A stretch of 64,000 nt of DNA from JBMFVE01 sp049966155 (GTDB lineage: Bacteria > Bacteroidota > Ignavibacteria > Kryptoniales > JAKASW01), in the NCBI GenBank assembly GCA_049966155.1, contig JBMFVE010000001.1, positions 186,001-250,000 on the forward strand. Direction: 5' to 3'. The position numbers were made by a program, and so were the translations under genes. The notes under the pieces are model-generated. The model ran no database searches. It saw nothing but the letters and a program-made list of their open reading frames with translations, and had not been told where the DNA came from. Numbering within the stretch: position 1 is the stretch's first letter; every line of letters starts with the position of its first letter. Below, in pieces: positions 8,268 to 17,202 of the stretch.

Positions 8268-11200
8268 CTAATAATACAGCCGCAGAACAATAATCGTAGA
8301 TTGCGGCTTTAATGTTACTGCTTTACCATCTACTCTTTGAACCTGAGCCCCCTGGACGTTTACATCCTTAATGGGATTTTCCTCTGGAGAATGAACAACC
8401 ACAGCAAAATGCTTAATCTCCTGACCGCCATGCATAATGAATTTCAGACAGTTACCACTCTTATAAATCTGATAGCTGATTTTTCCATAATATGTTGGAA
8501 TATTTTTCACTGATATGCTCCTGTTGTAATTTAACCAGGTGAGCGGGATTCCTGCGCCTATATGCAAAGTTGAATCATCTTCATAAATAAAGAAAGCCCT
8601 CACAGAGCGAAGAAACTCAGCACCAACCCATGCATGCGGCAAATCGCCAATAAATCGGGGGGCATTGCGATCCTTCCACACAACCTCCGCCCAACCGTTC
8701 CATGTTTCGGGTCTCCTGTAAGACATAAAATAATTAAGCAGTTCGTATCCCCTCGCAGGTTCATCCATTTGAATCAGTGATCCTATTATTCTCATCTCAT
8801 ATGGTGTGTAATCAGTCCAGTTTATTTCATTGTTCTTTCTTTTCTTAAAATATTCATAGTATTTTTCAAAAGTATTCTTAAATGCCTGACGCAGGGGAGA
8901 ATTATACATCCCGACAGGATCTACACCAATTGATGTCGACGTAGGATCAAAATCACCAAGTTCAACACATCCAGGTATGTAAGGTATCTTTTTCAACTGC
9001 ATGGAAAGTTCTATCGACCTGATTAAATCTCCCTCAAATTTATCTCTTTCTTTTTTTAAACTCACTTCCATTGCACTATCGCCAAGCACGTAAGCAATGC
9101 GAGCAGCATCTTTTAGCCCAAGGAAGGTGAAAAAATCATCCCAGTATGAATGCTCTGGATTGTTCGAGTAACCTTCGTGACTTATTGATTCTGGAACAAG
9201 TCCATAACATGCTCTGTTCACATCTGATCCTTCAATATACTTTGCTGTCATTCTCTGTGACCGCAAGTAGTTAATGTAATTGACAACCCGTTTAATCACT
9301 GGCAATTTTTGCCTTAACCAGGATGTGTCGTGAGTAAAATTAAAGTATTGCATTATTGCATAAATAAATTCTCCATGACTGTCATTTTCGGGTACAGGAT
9401 CGGCGCCACGTGAGTCGACAACACATGGCACATTGCCATTATTGCCGATAAATTTAGAATACCAATCGATATATTCCTTCACCTCTTTTGTGAAACCAAA
9501 CCTCAATAGAGCAGCTGAAATCAAAGCTCCATCCCGAATCCATGACCTGTCGTAAGCCCGCGAGCCTGGTTGCAATGCATAACCATTTCTTGATATTAAA
9601 ATGTAAGCTAAATTTGTTCTGATCGTATTCAAAATGATCTTTTCTGAATCAGGCATATTAAACTCAGTGCGATTTAATTCATCCTCCCAATAATGTTTAA
9701 CGCAGTCCATCTGATGGCTGACGTTGTATAAAGGGTATTTTCTGTTTGGATTGACAAGAAGATGCCGATCGTGAAATGGGCACAGCACATCAAATTCCCT
9801 TTCATCACCCGGCTTCAACAGGAAATCATATTCCAGTGCCCCGGATGCACATCCGAAATGGTCATTAGCATATTTTGAACGAGGGAGTATCCCTCGGGAT
9901 AGATATTCAATAATTTCCCCATGGTCAAACGTAGTCGCACCAAATTTAGGAGAGCGAGTCAGAGGTATAACGAATCGCTTCCCGTTGTTGACTTTCACAA
10001 CTCCATCTTTATAACCAATATTTGTAATATTTGTAACACCCCCGGGGTTATTTAAAAACTGCCAGGGAGGATTAACCTGGAACGGACGGATTGCAAGAAA
10101 AAGCTTTCCCTTTGCTTGATCCGAACCGCAGTTTTTTACGGAGTACCTTGCAATAATTGCTGATGAATCGGGGGTCCCTACCCCGAATGCTGTTATTTTA
10201 AGTTCAAGCGAGCCATTTTTCCATATAACAGAAGGGACGGGGAGGTAATCATCAAGAAGAGTTTGGGTGGTATTCACTTCCGCCCATGTTATGAGGGAAT
10301 CGTGAATATAAAGAAATGGTTCAAGCGAAAACCCCGATTTACAAACTTCAATTTGCCCCTGCTCATTCATCAGCCCACTTTGTGAATCACCGTTAATTCC
10401 CACGAGTGTCCAGTACGATTGCCTTCCATAAAAATATGCTGGATACCAACCAACGGGTGATTCTTCAGCAAGAGAGTCAAAAAATGAGTTCAGAGAACTG
10501 GCAAATTCCGCTGAACGAAGTCTGACACTCGCCACAGCATAAGTGCTACCATCATGCGGTTTGAGGAAGACCAGCTTAATGAAGCGGGTCAATGTCTCCG
10601 GGAGGTAAATGTTGTCGACACCCCCGTTTCCACCATCCACCCTGTAAGCTATGCTCCACATTTTCCCATTATCTGATAATTCAACAGCGTAATTCTCGGC
10701 AAATTGAGAACCATGCCAGTCAATGGTAATCCCTCCAACTTCCCTCAAAGATTGACAATCCAGCAGCAACCACTCTCTTGAATGATGACTGGAACTTTGC
10801 CAGTATGTGGAAAGCGATGTATCAATTGCAGCCCCGGGAGGATGACGAGGGGAAAAACTTGAAGCCGCTATCTTTGGCCAGGGATAATGAGTAGAATCGG
10901 GGGGAAGTGTCTGTAACTTAAAGTCATCAATGTACACTATTCCCGATCCACCTTTTCCCGCAGAAACCACAAATTGTATTTTTGCAACTTTTTTTATATA
11001 TCCTCCTCCGGATGGACCCCATGCAAAGGAGATATCTTTCTTACGTATTGCACGCATGGTCCATTTTTTGGGGTAATCGAGATTTAACTGCTTTATCCAG
11101 AATACATTGCCAGCCGAATCAATAAGTTTAAACTCAAAATTGTTCAGGGGAGTTTTTCCTCGATACCAGAACGTAAACCTATAATTGGCAGAAAGATCGA

Positions 11201-11441
11201 TATTGAAATCCTTTTCAGCAATCGCATACCCCGTCCCCTTTGTAAAATTAAATCGAATTCCAAGTGCCGAACCATTAACACCCGGGACTTTAATCAATGA
11301 CAATTTAACGCCTTCGGATGCAATACCGTGCCATCCTCTTAATGAATCAAAATTGTCAAGAAGGATGGTTTGGCCGTTTAAGGATTTCAGCAAAAGGAGA
11401 CTGAAAACTATAAATACTATAAATAAATGAAACCTGATCAT
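8268..11441 (-). CDS. Secreted discoidin-domain protein with unassigned alpha/alpha-barrel (candidate glycosidase)
   Basis: I do not recognise an exact family. The protein is 1057 aa from the ATG at 11441, chosen because GGGAG lies 9 nt upstream and the ATG overlaps the preceding stop (ATGA); an upstream in-frame TTG is less likely. A signal peptide (about 1-23) is followed by a CBM-like jelly roll (about 25-180), an F5/8 type C (discoidin) domain (about 190-310), a beta-sandwich (about 320-590) and a helical region (about 600-960). That region carries SWIRDGALISAALLRFG near residue 636, resembling the Trp-x-Arg-Asp motif of GH15/GH63-like six-hairpin enzymes, and a later DLPHAWVGAEF motif. 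It lies between a GH144 gene and the ABC transporter, so a periplasmic or surface exo-enzyme or debranching enzyme for the same glycan is plausible. Confidence 0.75.
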   Translation of the reverse strand: MIRFHLFIVFIVFSLLLLKSLNGQTILLDNFDSLRGWHGIASEGVKLSLIKVPGVNGSALGIRFNFTKGTGYAIAEKDFNIDLSANYRFTFWYRGKTPLNNFEFKLIDSAGNVFWIKQLNLDYPKKWTMRAIRKKDISFAWGPSGGGYIKKVAKIQFVVSAGKGGSGIVYIDDFKLQTLPPDSTHYPWPKIAASSFSPRHPPGAAIDTSLSTYWQSSSHHSREWLLLDCQSLREVGGITIDWHGSQFAENYAVELSDNGKMWSIAYRVDGGNGGVDNIYLPETLTRFIKLVFLKPHDGSTYAVASVRLRSAEFASSLNSFFDSLAEESPVGWYPAYFYGRQSYWTLVGINGDSQSGLMNEQGQIEVCKSGFSLEPFLYIHDSLITWAEVNTTQTLLDDYLPVPSVIWKNGSLELKITAFGVGTPDSSAIIARYSVKNCGSDQAKGKLFLAIRPFQVNPPWQFLNNPGGVTNITNIGYKDGVVKVNNGKRFVIPLTRSPKFGATTFDHGEIIEYLSRGILPRSKYANDHFGCASGALEYDFLLKPGDEREFDVLCPFHDRHLLVNPNRKYPLYNVSHQMDCVKHYWEDELNRTEFNMPDSEKIILNTIRTNLAYILISRNGYALQPGSRAYDRSWIRDGALISAALLRFGFTKEVKEYIDWYSKFIGNNGNVPCVVDSRGADPVPENDSHGEFIYAIMQYFNFTHDTSWLRQKLPVIKRVVNYINYLRSQRMTAKYIEGSDVNRACYGLVPESISHEGYSNNPEHSYWDDFFTFLGLKDAARIAYVLGDSAMEVSLKKERDKFEGDLIRSIELSMQLKKIPYIPGCVELGDFDPTSTSIGVDPVGMYNSPLRQAFKNTFEKYYEYFKKRKNNEINWTDYTPYEMRIIGSLIQMDEPARGYELLNYFMSYRRPETWNGWAEVVWKDRNAPRFIGDLPHAWVGAEFLRSVRAFFIYEDDSTLHIGAGIPLTWLNYNRSISVKNIPTYYGKISYQIYKSGNCLKFIMHGGQEIKHFAVVVHSPEENPIKDVNVQGAQVQRVDGKAVTLKPQSTIIVLRLYY

Positions 11442-12805
11442 TTGCAATCACTCCCCAACCATCCCCCCGAAAATCCAGCTTCTTTGAGTCCCTTCAGAAT
11501 ATACTTGTTTTTCTTCATAACTTTCCAGACAAACTCACTCCTGTAGTTTTCAGTCATAATTAAAATCGGACCCTGGTCGATTCCCAGATAATCGTGGTCA
11601 AACCAACCCATTCCATCCTTTGATGGATAAGTGGGGTTAAATGCATCAAAAAAGCCATATTTACCCCAGACTTTGCTACCATATTTCCTTTTCATTGCCT
11701 TCAGAGCTGAAATACAAATTTCCGGCGCAAACGGAATAGAGCCACCTGCAGCTGCAGGAGTAATTGTACCGTCGTCGTTTATCCAGTCAAATGACACCCC
11801 GTGCGCAGTGTAACCATGGAAGATTCTCTTTACGCTATTCATAACAATTGTTGTGTCACCAGGTCCATCCGATGCGGTAAAACCCCAAATTGAGTCGCTG
11901 TAATCCTTATAATGATATGGGTTATCAATTGCATAGTCCCGCTGCGATAGCGTTGCGCGACGGGAGTTTTCAAAATAGTCAATACCCTTTTTACGCATAT
12001 ATTTATCTTTGATACCGCGAAAATCTATCCAGCACTGAGAATACTGATGCCCGAAAAGCGGGCCAAAACTTATAAATTCTCTCCCATAGAACTTTGCCCA
12101 GATATAAGTTCTGGTCCATGCATCCCACGCAGTCGAATCAACAGGAAAAGATGGCGATCCCAACGCAAGTATGTAGAGGAGAGCAGCTTCGTTTAAGCCC
12201 TGCCAGTTAAGCTGAGCATAACCCTCTTCAGGAGTCCACCCCATATTTATGAGAGGTTTATCTCTCTGCATAAAGTGCCAGTCCATCCGATAATAGAGCG
12301 AATCAGCCAGCTGACGTATTTCTTCTTCATATGGATTATCCTTATTAAAGTAGGTCTGGCAAAAAAGGACACCATACATCAGGATAGCGGAATCAATTGA
12401 TGATAATTCTACAGTATCAAACCTCGTCCCTTCCTTGAAAGTGAGAAAATGGTAATAAAATCCTTTGTATCCTGTCACATTTGATTTATCGGGACCCATT
12501 TTGGCAGACCACAAGAATCTCAGTGTAGTCAAAACACGATCAACGGCCTGACTCCTTGTGATGTAGCCTCGCTCGACTCCGATAGGATATGCTGTCAGCG
12601 CAAATCCAACAGCTGCAATGCTCGAGAACGTTTTTGTTGGATAGCGATCGGGGGTTAGGCCATTTGACGTATCTGTTGTCTCCCAGAAGAAGTTAAAAGT
12701 GCGACGCTCAAGCTCCTCAAGAAACGGACCATTTTTATCCTGCGCATGTGTGGTCACCACAACAAACAAAACAAAGAAGGGAAATAAATTGCTCTTCCTC
12801 ATCAT
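11438..12805 (-). CDS. GH144 family protein (endo-beta-1,2-glucanase-like), no T9SS tag
   Basis: Member of the glycoamylase-like domain family; GH144 was founded on an endo-beta-1,2-glucanase from Chitinophaga that cuts linear beta-1,2-glucan to sophoro-oligosaccharides. It is 455 aa with a signal peptide ending near THAQ (about residue 22), then one alpha/alpha-barrel domain. Motifs shared with the paralogue just upstream are YKGFYYHFL, ELSSID, GHQYSQCWIDFRGI, AAGGSIPFAPE, DAFNPT and GIDQGPILIMTENYR. It ends right after the barrel, without a type IX sorting domain, so it is probably periplasmic. AAGGAC lies upstream of two consecutive ATG codons; I use the first. Activity is inferred from the family. 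Confidence 0.87.
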   Translation of the reverse strand: MMRKSNLFPFFVLFVVVTTHAQDKNGPFLEELERRTFNFFWETTDTSNGLTPDRYPTKTFSSIAAVGFALTAYPIGVERGYITRSQAVDRVLTTLRFLWSAKMGPDKSNVTGYKGFYYHFLTFKEGTRFDTVELSSIDSAILMYGVLFCQTYFNKDNPYEEEIRQLADSLYYRMDWHFMQRDKPLINMGWTPEEGYAQLNWQGLNEAALLYILALGSPSFPVDSTAWDAWTRTYIWAKFYGREFISFGPLFGHQYSQCWIDFRGIKDKYMRKKGIDYFENSRRATLSQRDYAIDNPYHYKDYSDSIWGFTASDGPGDTTIVMNSVKRIFHGYTAHGVSFDWINDDGTITPAAAGGSIPFAPEICISALKAMKRKYGSKVWGKYGFFDAFNPTYPSKDGMGWFDHDYLGIDQGPILIMTENYRSEFVWKVMKKNKYILKGLKEAGFSGGWLGSDCK

Positions 12806-12819
12806 AAAATTTACAGTCC

Positions 12820-14688
12820 TTATTTCGTAAGGATCATCTTTTGAACAAACCTTAAACCATCAACATCTAATGAGCAAAAATATACTCCACTTGGGTAATT
12901 AGTGGCATTAAATAGTGTCGAATATGTGCCTGGCAGCTGCAAACCGTTATACAGTTCGTCCACTTTTCTGCCGAGAACATCATAGATTCTTATTATTACA
13001 TGGCTTTTTTCGGTTATGATGTATTGAACTGTTGTGGTGGGGTTGAAAGGATTTGGATAATTTTGGAATAAATATGGGACAGGTACAAAGCCTGACTTAT
13101 TTTGTTTTACTTCAGTGACAGGTGAAAAATACAAAGCCTTTAGCCCTATTTGAATGCTGGCATTTTTCATGAACGTGCTCCAGACCTTTCCTGTTCTATA
13201 GTTTTCAATCATAATTGCAATAGGCCCCTGATCAATTCCTATATTATGGTCGTCAAACCATCCCTTTGTTGGATTAAAGGCATCCGCAAATCCATAAGGG
13301 GTTGCTAATCTTGTCCGATATTTGTTGTACATTGCGCGTAGTGCAGCAATTGATTCCTGCGGGGTAAATGGAATTGATCCTGCTGCTGCCGTTGGGGCAA
13401 TTGTGCCATCATCGTTTTGGCCTGGTGGTCCACCCCGCGCTGTATAATATGAAGGTGGGGGGCCATCACAGGCAGTCAATCCCCAAACTGAATCACTGTA
13501 ATCGACAAAATGCCCGGGATTTTCAGCGCAATATGCTCTATTAGCAAGGGTTGCTCTTTTCGAGTTCTCGAAGTAGGTTATGCCCTTCTTACTCATCCAG
13601 GGATCATTGATGTTCCGATAATCGATCCAGCAATGTGAATATTGATGCCCAAAGAGGGGTGGGAAGATAACATAAGAATAACCATAATATGTACCCCATT
13701 GATAGCCGCTAGTCCATGTGAGATACAGATCCCCTCCGCTGGCGGGGTGTGTTGGAGACCCCGCAGCTAAAGTATTCATAATCATTGCTTCACAATAACC
13801 TTTCCACCAGCTAACATCATTGAACCTGCTTTCAGGTGTCCACTGCATATAAATTCCACCGTGATTGGCAGTTGCTTCCATCCATCTCCAATCAACACGC
13901 TGATATATGGAATCCGCCAATGAGCGAATCAGCTGATCTGCGGAGTCGGACGTGTTAAAAAATTGCCTCACATAAATCACACCTGCGAGAAGTAAACCCG
14001 TATCAATTGATGAAAGTTCTGAATTCCTTGCTCTGAGTCCACTCTTCATATCAAGGAAATGATAAAAAAATCCTTTGTAGCCAGCATATCCTGTTGAGCC
14101 ATCTCCCTGCGGCAATGTCCAGAAAGTCTTCAATGTATTTAAAACTCGCTGTTGACCCGCGTCACGAGGAATCCAGCCACGGTCTATACCAATACAGATA
14201 GCAGTAAGTCCAAACCCAACAGATGCAATGCTGCAGGGTGAATCTTGAGTGCTGATGTCTTTTATTAGACCGTTGGACGGATTCGCTTCATACCAGAAGA
14301 AATCAACTGCGGCATGCTCCAGGAAATCAAGGAGCTCATCGTCAGATAGTAAATGCGGAGTTGCATTAACGTTATTTGAGGAATCGCTCTCCTGCCCTGT
14401 CACACTGACCGCAGTCACATAATAAAAATATGTTGTATCATTCTGAGCTGTCACATCTGCAAAACCAGTTATAGCCAATCGTTGCTGGTTTATTCTTGAG
14501 AAGCTACCGGTCGGGCCTGCACGCCGATAAACGTTATAACCTATAACGCCTGGCTCACCTGAAGCAGTCCAGTGCAAAACAACAAGTCGATCTGCACCCA
14601 CAGCTGCAGCATCATGAGGCGGAATGACAGCATAAATAATTGAAGCGGGAAAAAAGAGGAAAAATCCTATTAATAAGGACAACCTCAT
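12820..14688 (-). CDS. GH144 family protein (endo-beta-1,2-glucanase-like) with Fn3 domain and T9SS tag
   Basis: Secreted endo-glucanase candidate of 622 aa. After a signal peptide (about 1-20) comes a fibronectin-III domain (about 25-110), then the GH144 barrel (about 115-515) with YKGFFYHFL, ELSSID, QWTPESRFND, GHQYSHCWIDYR, AAAGSIPFTPQ and GIDQGPIAIMIENYR. The last 86 residues form a type IX sorting domain beginning near residue 537 with NYPNPFNPTTT and ending in a basic FVQKMILTK. It should therefore cross the outer membrane and act at the surface or outside the cell, as the first cutter of long glucan. Its ATG overlaps the GH94 stop (ATGA). Substrate is inferred from the family. Confidence 0.9.
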   Translation of the reverse strand: MRLSLLIGFFLFFPASIIYAVIPPHDAAAVGADRLVVLHWTASGEPGVIGYNVYRRAGPTGSFSRINQQRLAITGFADVTAQNDTTYFYYVTAVSVTGQESDSSNNVNATPHLLSDDELLDFLEHAAVDFFWYEANPSNGLIKDISTQDSPCSIASVGFGLTAICIGIDRGWIPRDAGQQRVLNTLKTFWTLPQGDGSTGYAGYKGFFYHFLDMKSGLRARNSELSSIDTGLLLAGVIYVRQFFNTSDSADQLIRSLADSIYQRVDWRWMEATANHGGIYMQWTPESRFNDVSWWKGYCEAMIMNTLAAGSPTHPASGGDLYLTWTSGYQWGTYYGYSYVIFPPLFGHQYSHCWIDYRNINDPWMSKKGITYFENSKRATLANRAYCAENPGHFVDYSDSVWGLTACDGPPPSYYTARGGPPGQNDDGTIAPTAAAGSIPFTPQESIAALRAMYNKYRTRLATPYGFADAFNPTKGWFDDHNIGIDQGPIAIMIENYRTGKVWSTFMKNASIQIGLKALYFSPVTEVKQNKSGFVPVPYLFQNYPNPFNPTTTVQYIITEKSHVIIRIYDVLGRKVDELYNGLQLPGTYSTLFNATNYPSGVYFCSLDVDGLRFVQKMILTK

Positions 14689-17120
14689 CTTGCCATCTTT
14701 CTCAATTTATTATCTTTTTTCCTGACATTCCCAAGTATAACCAGAACATCATGCTCAAAGCCATCGTTAAACGTAGGAAGGATGATTCCCCTGCCTACGT
14801 TTGAAACATCTTTTAATGTTTGACCGTCCACATGGACACTCACCACGCCACAGCTTACATGATCAGGGTTGACAACTTTAACAGTAAACGTGGAATTCCT
14901 GAATCGCCTCGTGACAGTGAAGCCTTCCCATTCGGTTGGAATGCATGGATCAATTAAAAGTCCCTCCATGGTTGGCCTGATCCCGAGAATATATTCAAGA
15001 CCCGATTTAAACAGCCATGCTGCAGAGCCCGTATACCACGTCCAGCCGCCTCTGCCGTAAAAAGGAGAATCAGGACCATCTATATTACCGGGTGTAACAT
15101 ACGGCTCCGCACAATATCTGTCCGGGTTTTTAGCACTGTTGATTGGATTGATTTTCGAGAACATCCTGTATGCCTCGTTGCCTTTCCCAAGAAGTGCCTC
15201 GGCTATCACTGCCCATGTTGCCGCATGAGTATAAACACCTCCATTTTCTCTCATTCCTGGTGAATATCGGGTCAGATACCCAATTTCAGGATCAGGAGTT
15301 TTGTAAGCAGGATAGAGGAGAAGTGGCCCTATTTCTTTTTCGAGATACTTTTCAACAGAAAGCATTGCTATTTCAGCACGATCACCAGGCGCAATTCCTG
15401 AAATAACCGACCAGGTCTGAGCATTTAAGTGAATTTTACCTTCTCTATTGTTGTGCGATCCAATCTTCTCACCAGAATCTTTTGTTGCACTCCAATACCA
15501 TTTCCCATCCCATCCAAATCTGTTCACCGCATTGCGAATTTTCAATGATGCAGCTATGTACTTTTTTGCAATTCTTTCTCTACCTGCACGGCTAAGTATG
15601 GCAGAATAATCAATCAGCACCTTATAGAGAAACTCAGCCAGCCAGATTGACTCACCCTTCCACTTCAACCCGAGAGCGCTCAGACCATCATTCCAGTCAC
15701 CCGCACCAATTAGAGGCAATCCTCGACTGCTTAAGCGAGACAGTGAGCGGTCAATTGCACGATTACAATGTTCAAGAATGGTAGCCATCCTGCCGTTTAG
15801 AAAGAATTCCCTGTCAAAGAGTATACCTGCATCCCCTGTCTCCTCAATATACCTCACAACTAAAAAGGGAAGCCACAATAAATCATCAGTCATATTTGTG
15901 TTCAGACCTACTTCAGAGAGAGGGTGCCACCAGTGCAGAACAGTACCATCAGAATTCTGATGCCGGGCGTGCAACTTTATTTGCTTCCGTGTTAAGTCTG
16001 GGTCAATTGTAAGGTATATCTGGCTATCCTGTAATTGATCACGGAAGCCAAACGCCCCCCCAGTCTGGTAATATGCAGTGCGCCCCCACAGACGACCTGA
16101 AATAGCCTGATATTTTAACCAGGTATTTAATAATATGTTAAGGGATTCATCTGGAGTTTTCACATAAACCGTTGATAAAAGCTTTTTCCATCGATCCAAT
16201 ACATTTAAGAATTCTTTTTCAACATTGGCGGGAACTGCATACTTTCTTATAAGTGTCCCGGCATGTTTATAATCGTCAGCTGCTCCGATGGTAAAGTAAA
16301 TTATTCTTTCTTCACCGGGCATAAGGTCAACATCTACATTTAGCGAGCCTATGGCATCCAGTGAATTACCAGTCAAACCTGCTTTTTTTGAACTTCTTGC
16401 AATTGCTGGATTCCTGATGTCGCCATATAACCCCAGGAATTCTTCCTTGTCGGTTTCAAATGAAGAAACGCGCTCGCTTGACGAATGAAAAGCTATGTAA
16501 GGCCAACTTACATTCCAATGGCCGTTCTCAGCTGGAACTTCCCACAACCTCTTGGTAGCAATAATTGAGTTAAGGGAATACTCAAACCGTGTATTGATAA
16601 AGCACTTATGAAACTCACGATGCCAGTCAGGAGCCGCACCGAGCCCCCACTCGAAAAAGGTAAATATTTTCAACCGCCTTCGATTCATCCCGGTGTTCTT
16701 AATGACAAGTTTCCATACCTCAAGCGGATCATTGTTGGGAACAAATACGAGCAGAGAGGTTTTGATGTTATGGTAAAGAGAATCAATTTTAGAATAGCCT
16801 GTTCCATGGATGCACCTGTATTCATCGGGATTAGCGCAAACCGGTTTCCATCCTGCAGACCAGATATGTTCGTTGTCCGGATCAAAAAGGTAAATGTATT
16901 TCCCCCATTCATCCCTGATAAGGTCCTGATCCCACCTTGTTATTCGATTCAATCCAGCGTGTGCTCGCCAGCTGTATCCACTACCCGCCTGTGAAATAGC
17001 CAGACCGTAATCACCGTTGCTGATTACATTTATCCACGGGCGTGGTGTTCTTGGAGTTTCGATTACATACTCTTTCCCGTCGGCAGAGAAATGGCCATAC
17101 TTATTGATGAGTTTAGACAT
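14685..17120 (-). CDS. GH94 glycoside phosphorylase
   Basis: Inverting phosphorylase that should release alpha-glucose-1-phosphate from a beta-linked gluco-oligosaccharide. It is 811 aa with no signal peptide, so cytoplasmic. The N-terminal super-sandwich begins with PRTPRPWINVISNGDYGLA, and the barrel carries GGAFGFRDQLQDSQ (about 354-367) and GAGDWNDGLSALG, with the catalytic acid in the DWND motif at 475-478. The C-terminal segment LLIDPCIPTEWEGF is typical. The length fits cellobiose or chitobiose phosphorylases rather than the larger characterised 1,2-beta-oligoglucan phosphorylases, so specificity is open: sophorose/sophoro-oligosaccharide from context, cellobiose or cellobionate as alternatives. 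AGGTGG precedes the ATG. Confidence 0.93.
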   Translation of the reverse strand: MSKLINKYGHFSADGKEYVIETPRTPRPWINVISNGDYGLAISQAGSGYSWRAHAGLNRITRWDQDLIRDEWGKYIYLFDPDNEHIWSAGWKPVCANPDEYRCIHGTGYSKIDSLYHNIKTSLLVFVPNNDPLEVWKLVIKNTGMNRRRLKIFTFFEWGLGAAPDWHREFHKCFINTRFEYSLNSIIATKRLWEVPAENGHWNVSWPYIAFHSSSERVSSFETDKEEFLGLYGDIRNPAIARSSKKAGLTGNSLDAIGSLNVDVDLMPGEERIIYFTIGAADDYKHAGTLIRKYAVPANVEKEFLNVLDRWKKLLSTVYVKTPDESLNILLNTWLKYQAISGRLWGRTAYYQTGGAFGFRDQLQDSQIYLTIDPDLTRKQIKLHARHQNSDGTVLHWWHPLSEVGLNTNMTDDLLWLPFLVVRYIEETGDAGILFDREFFLNGRMATILEHCNRAIDRSLSRLSSRGLPLIGAGDWNDGLSALGLKWKGESIWLAEFLYKVLIDYSAILSRAGRERIAKKYIAASLKIRNAVNRFGWDGKWYWSATKDSGEKIGSHNNREGKIHLNAQTWSVISGIAPGDRAEIAMLSVEKYLEKEIGPLLLYPAYKTPDPEIGYLTRYSPGMRENGGVYTHAATWAVIAEALLGKGNEAYRMFSKINPINSAKNPDRYCAEPYVTPGNIDGPDSPFYGRGGWTWYTGSAAWLFKSGLEYILGIRPTMEGLLIDPCIPTEWEGFTVTRRFRNSTFTVKVVNPDHVSCGVVSVHVDGQTLKDVSNVGRGIILPTFNDGFEHDVLVILGNVRKKDNKLRKMAR

Positions 17121-17202
17121 TTACCACCTTTCGATCACCAAATCATTATTAACCTCTAAATTTTCTTTCATTTCCCGGGGCCCGTGAATAATTAGAAACA
17201 TT

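Noticed and set aside
11442..11447. TTG start two codons upstream for the discoidin-domain protein
   Set aside because: The ATG at 11441 has better ribosome-site spacing and the typical ATGA overlap with the preceding gene.
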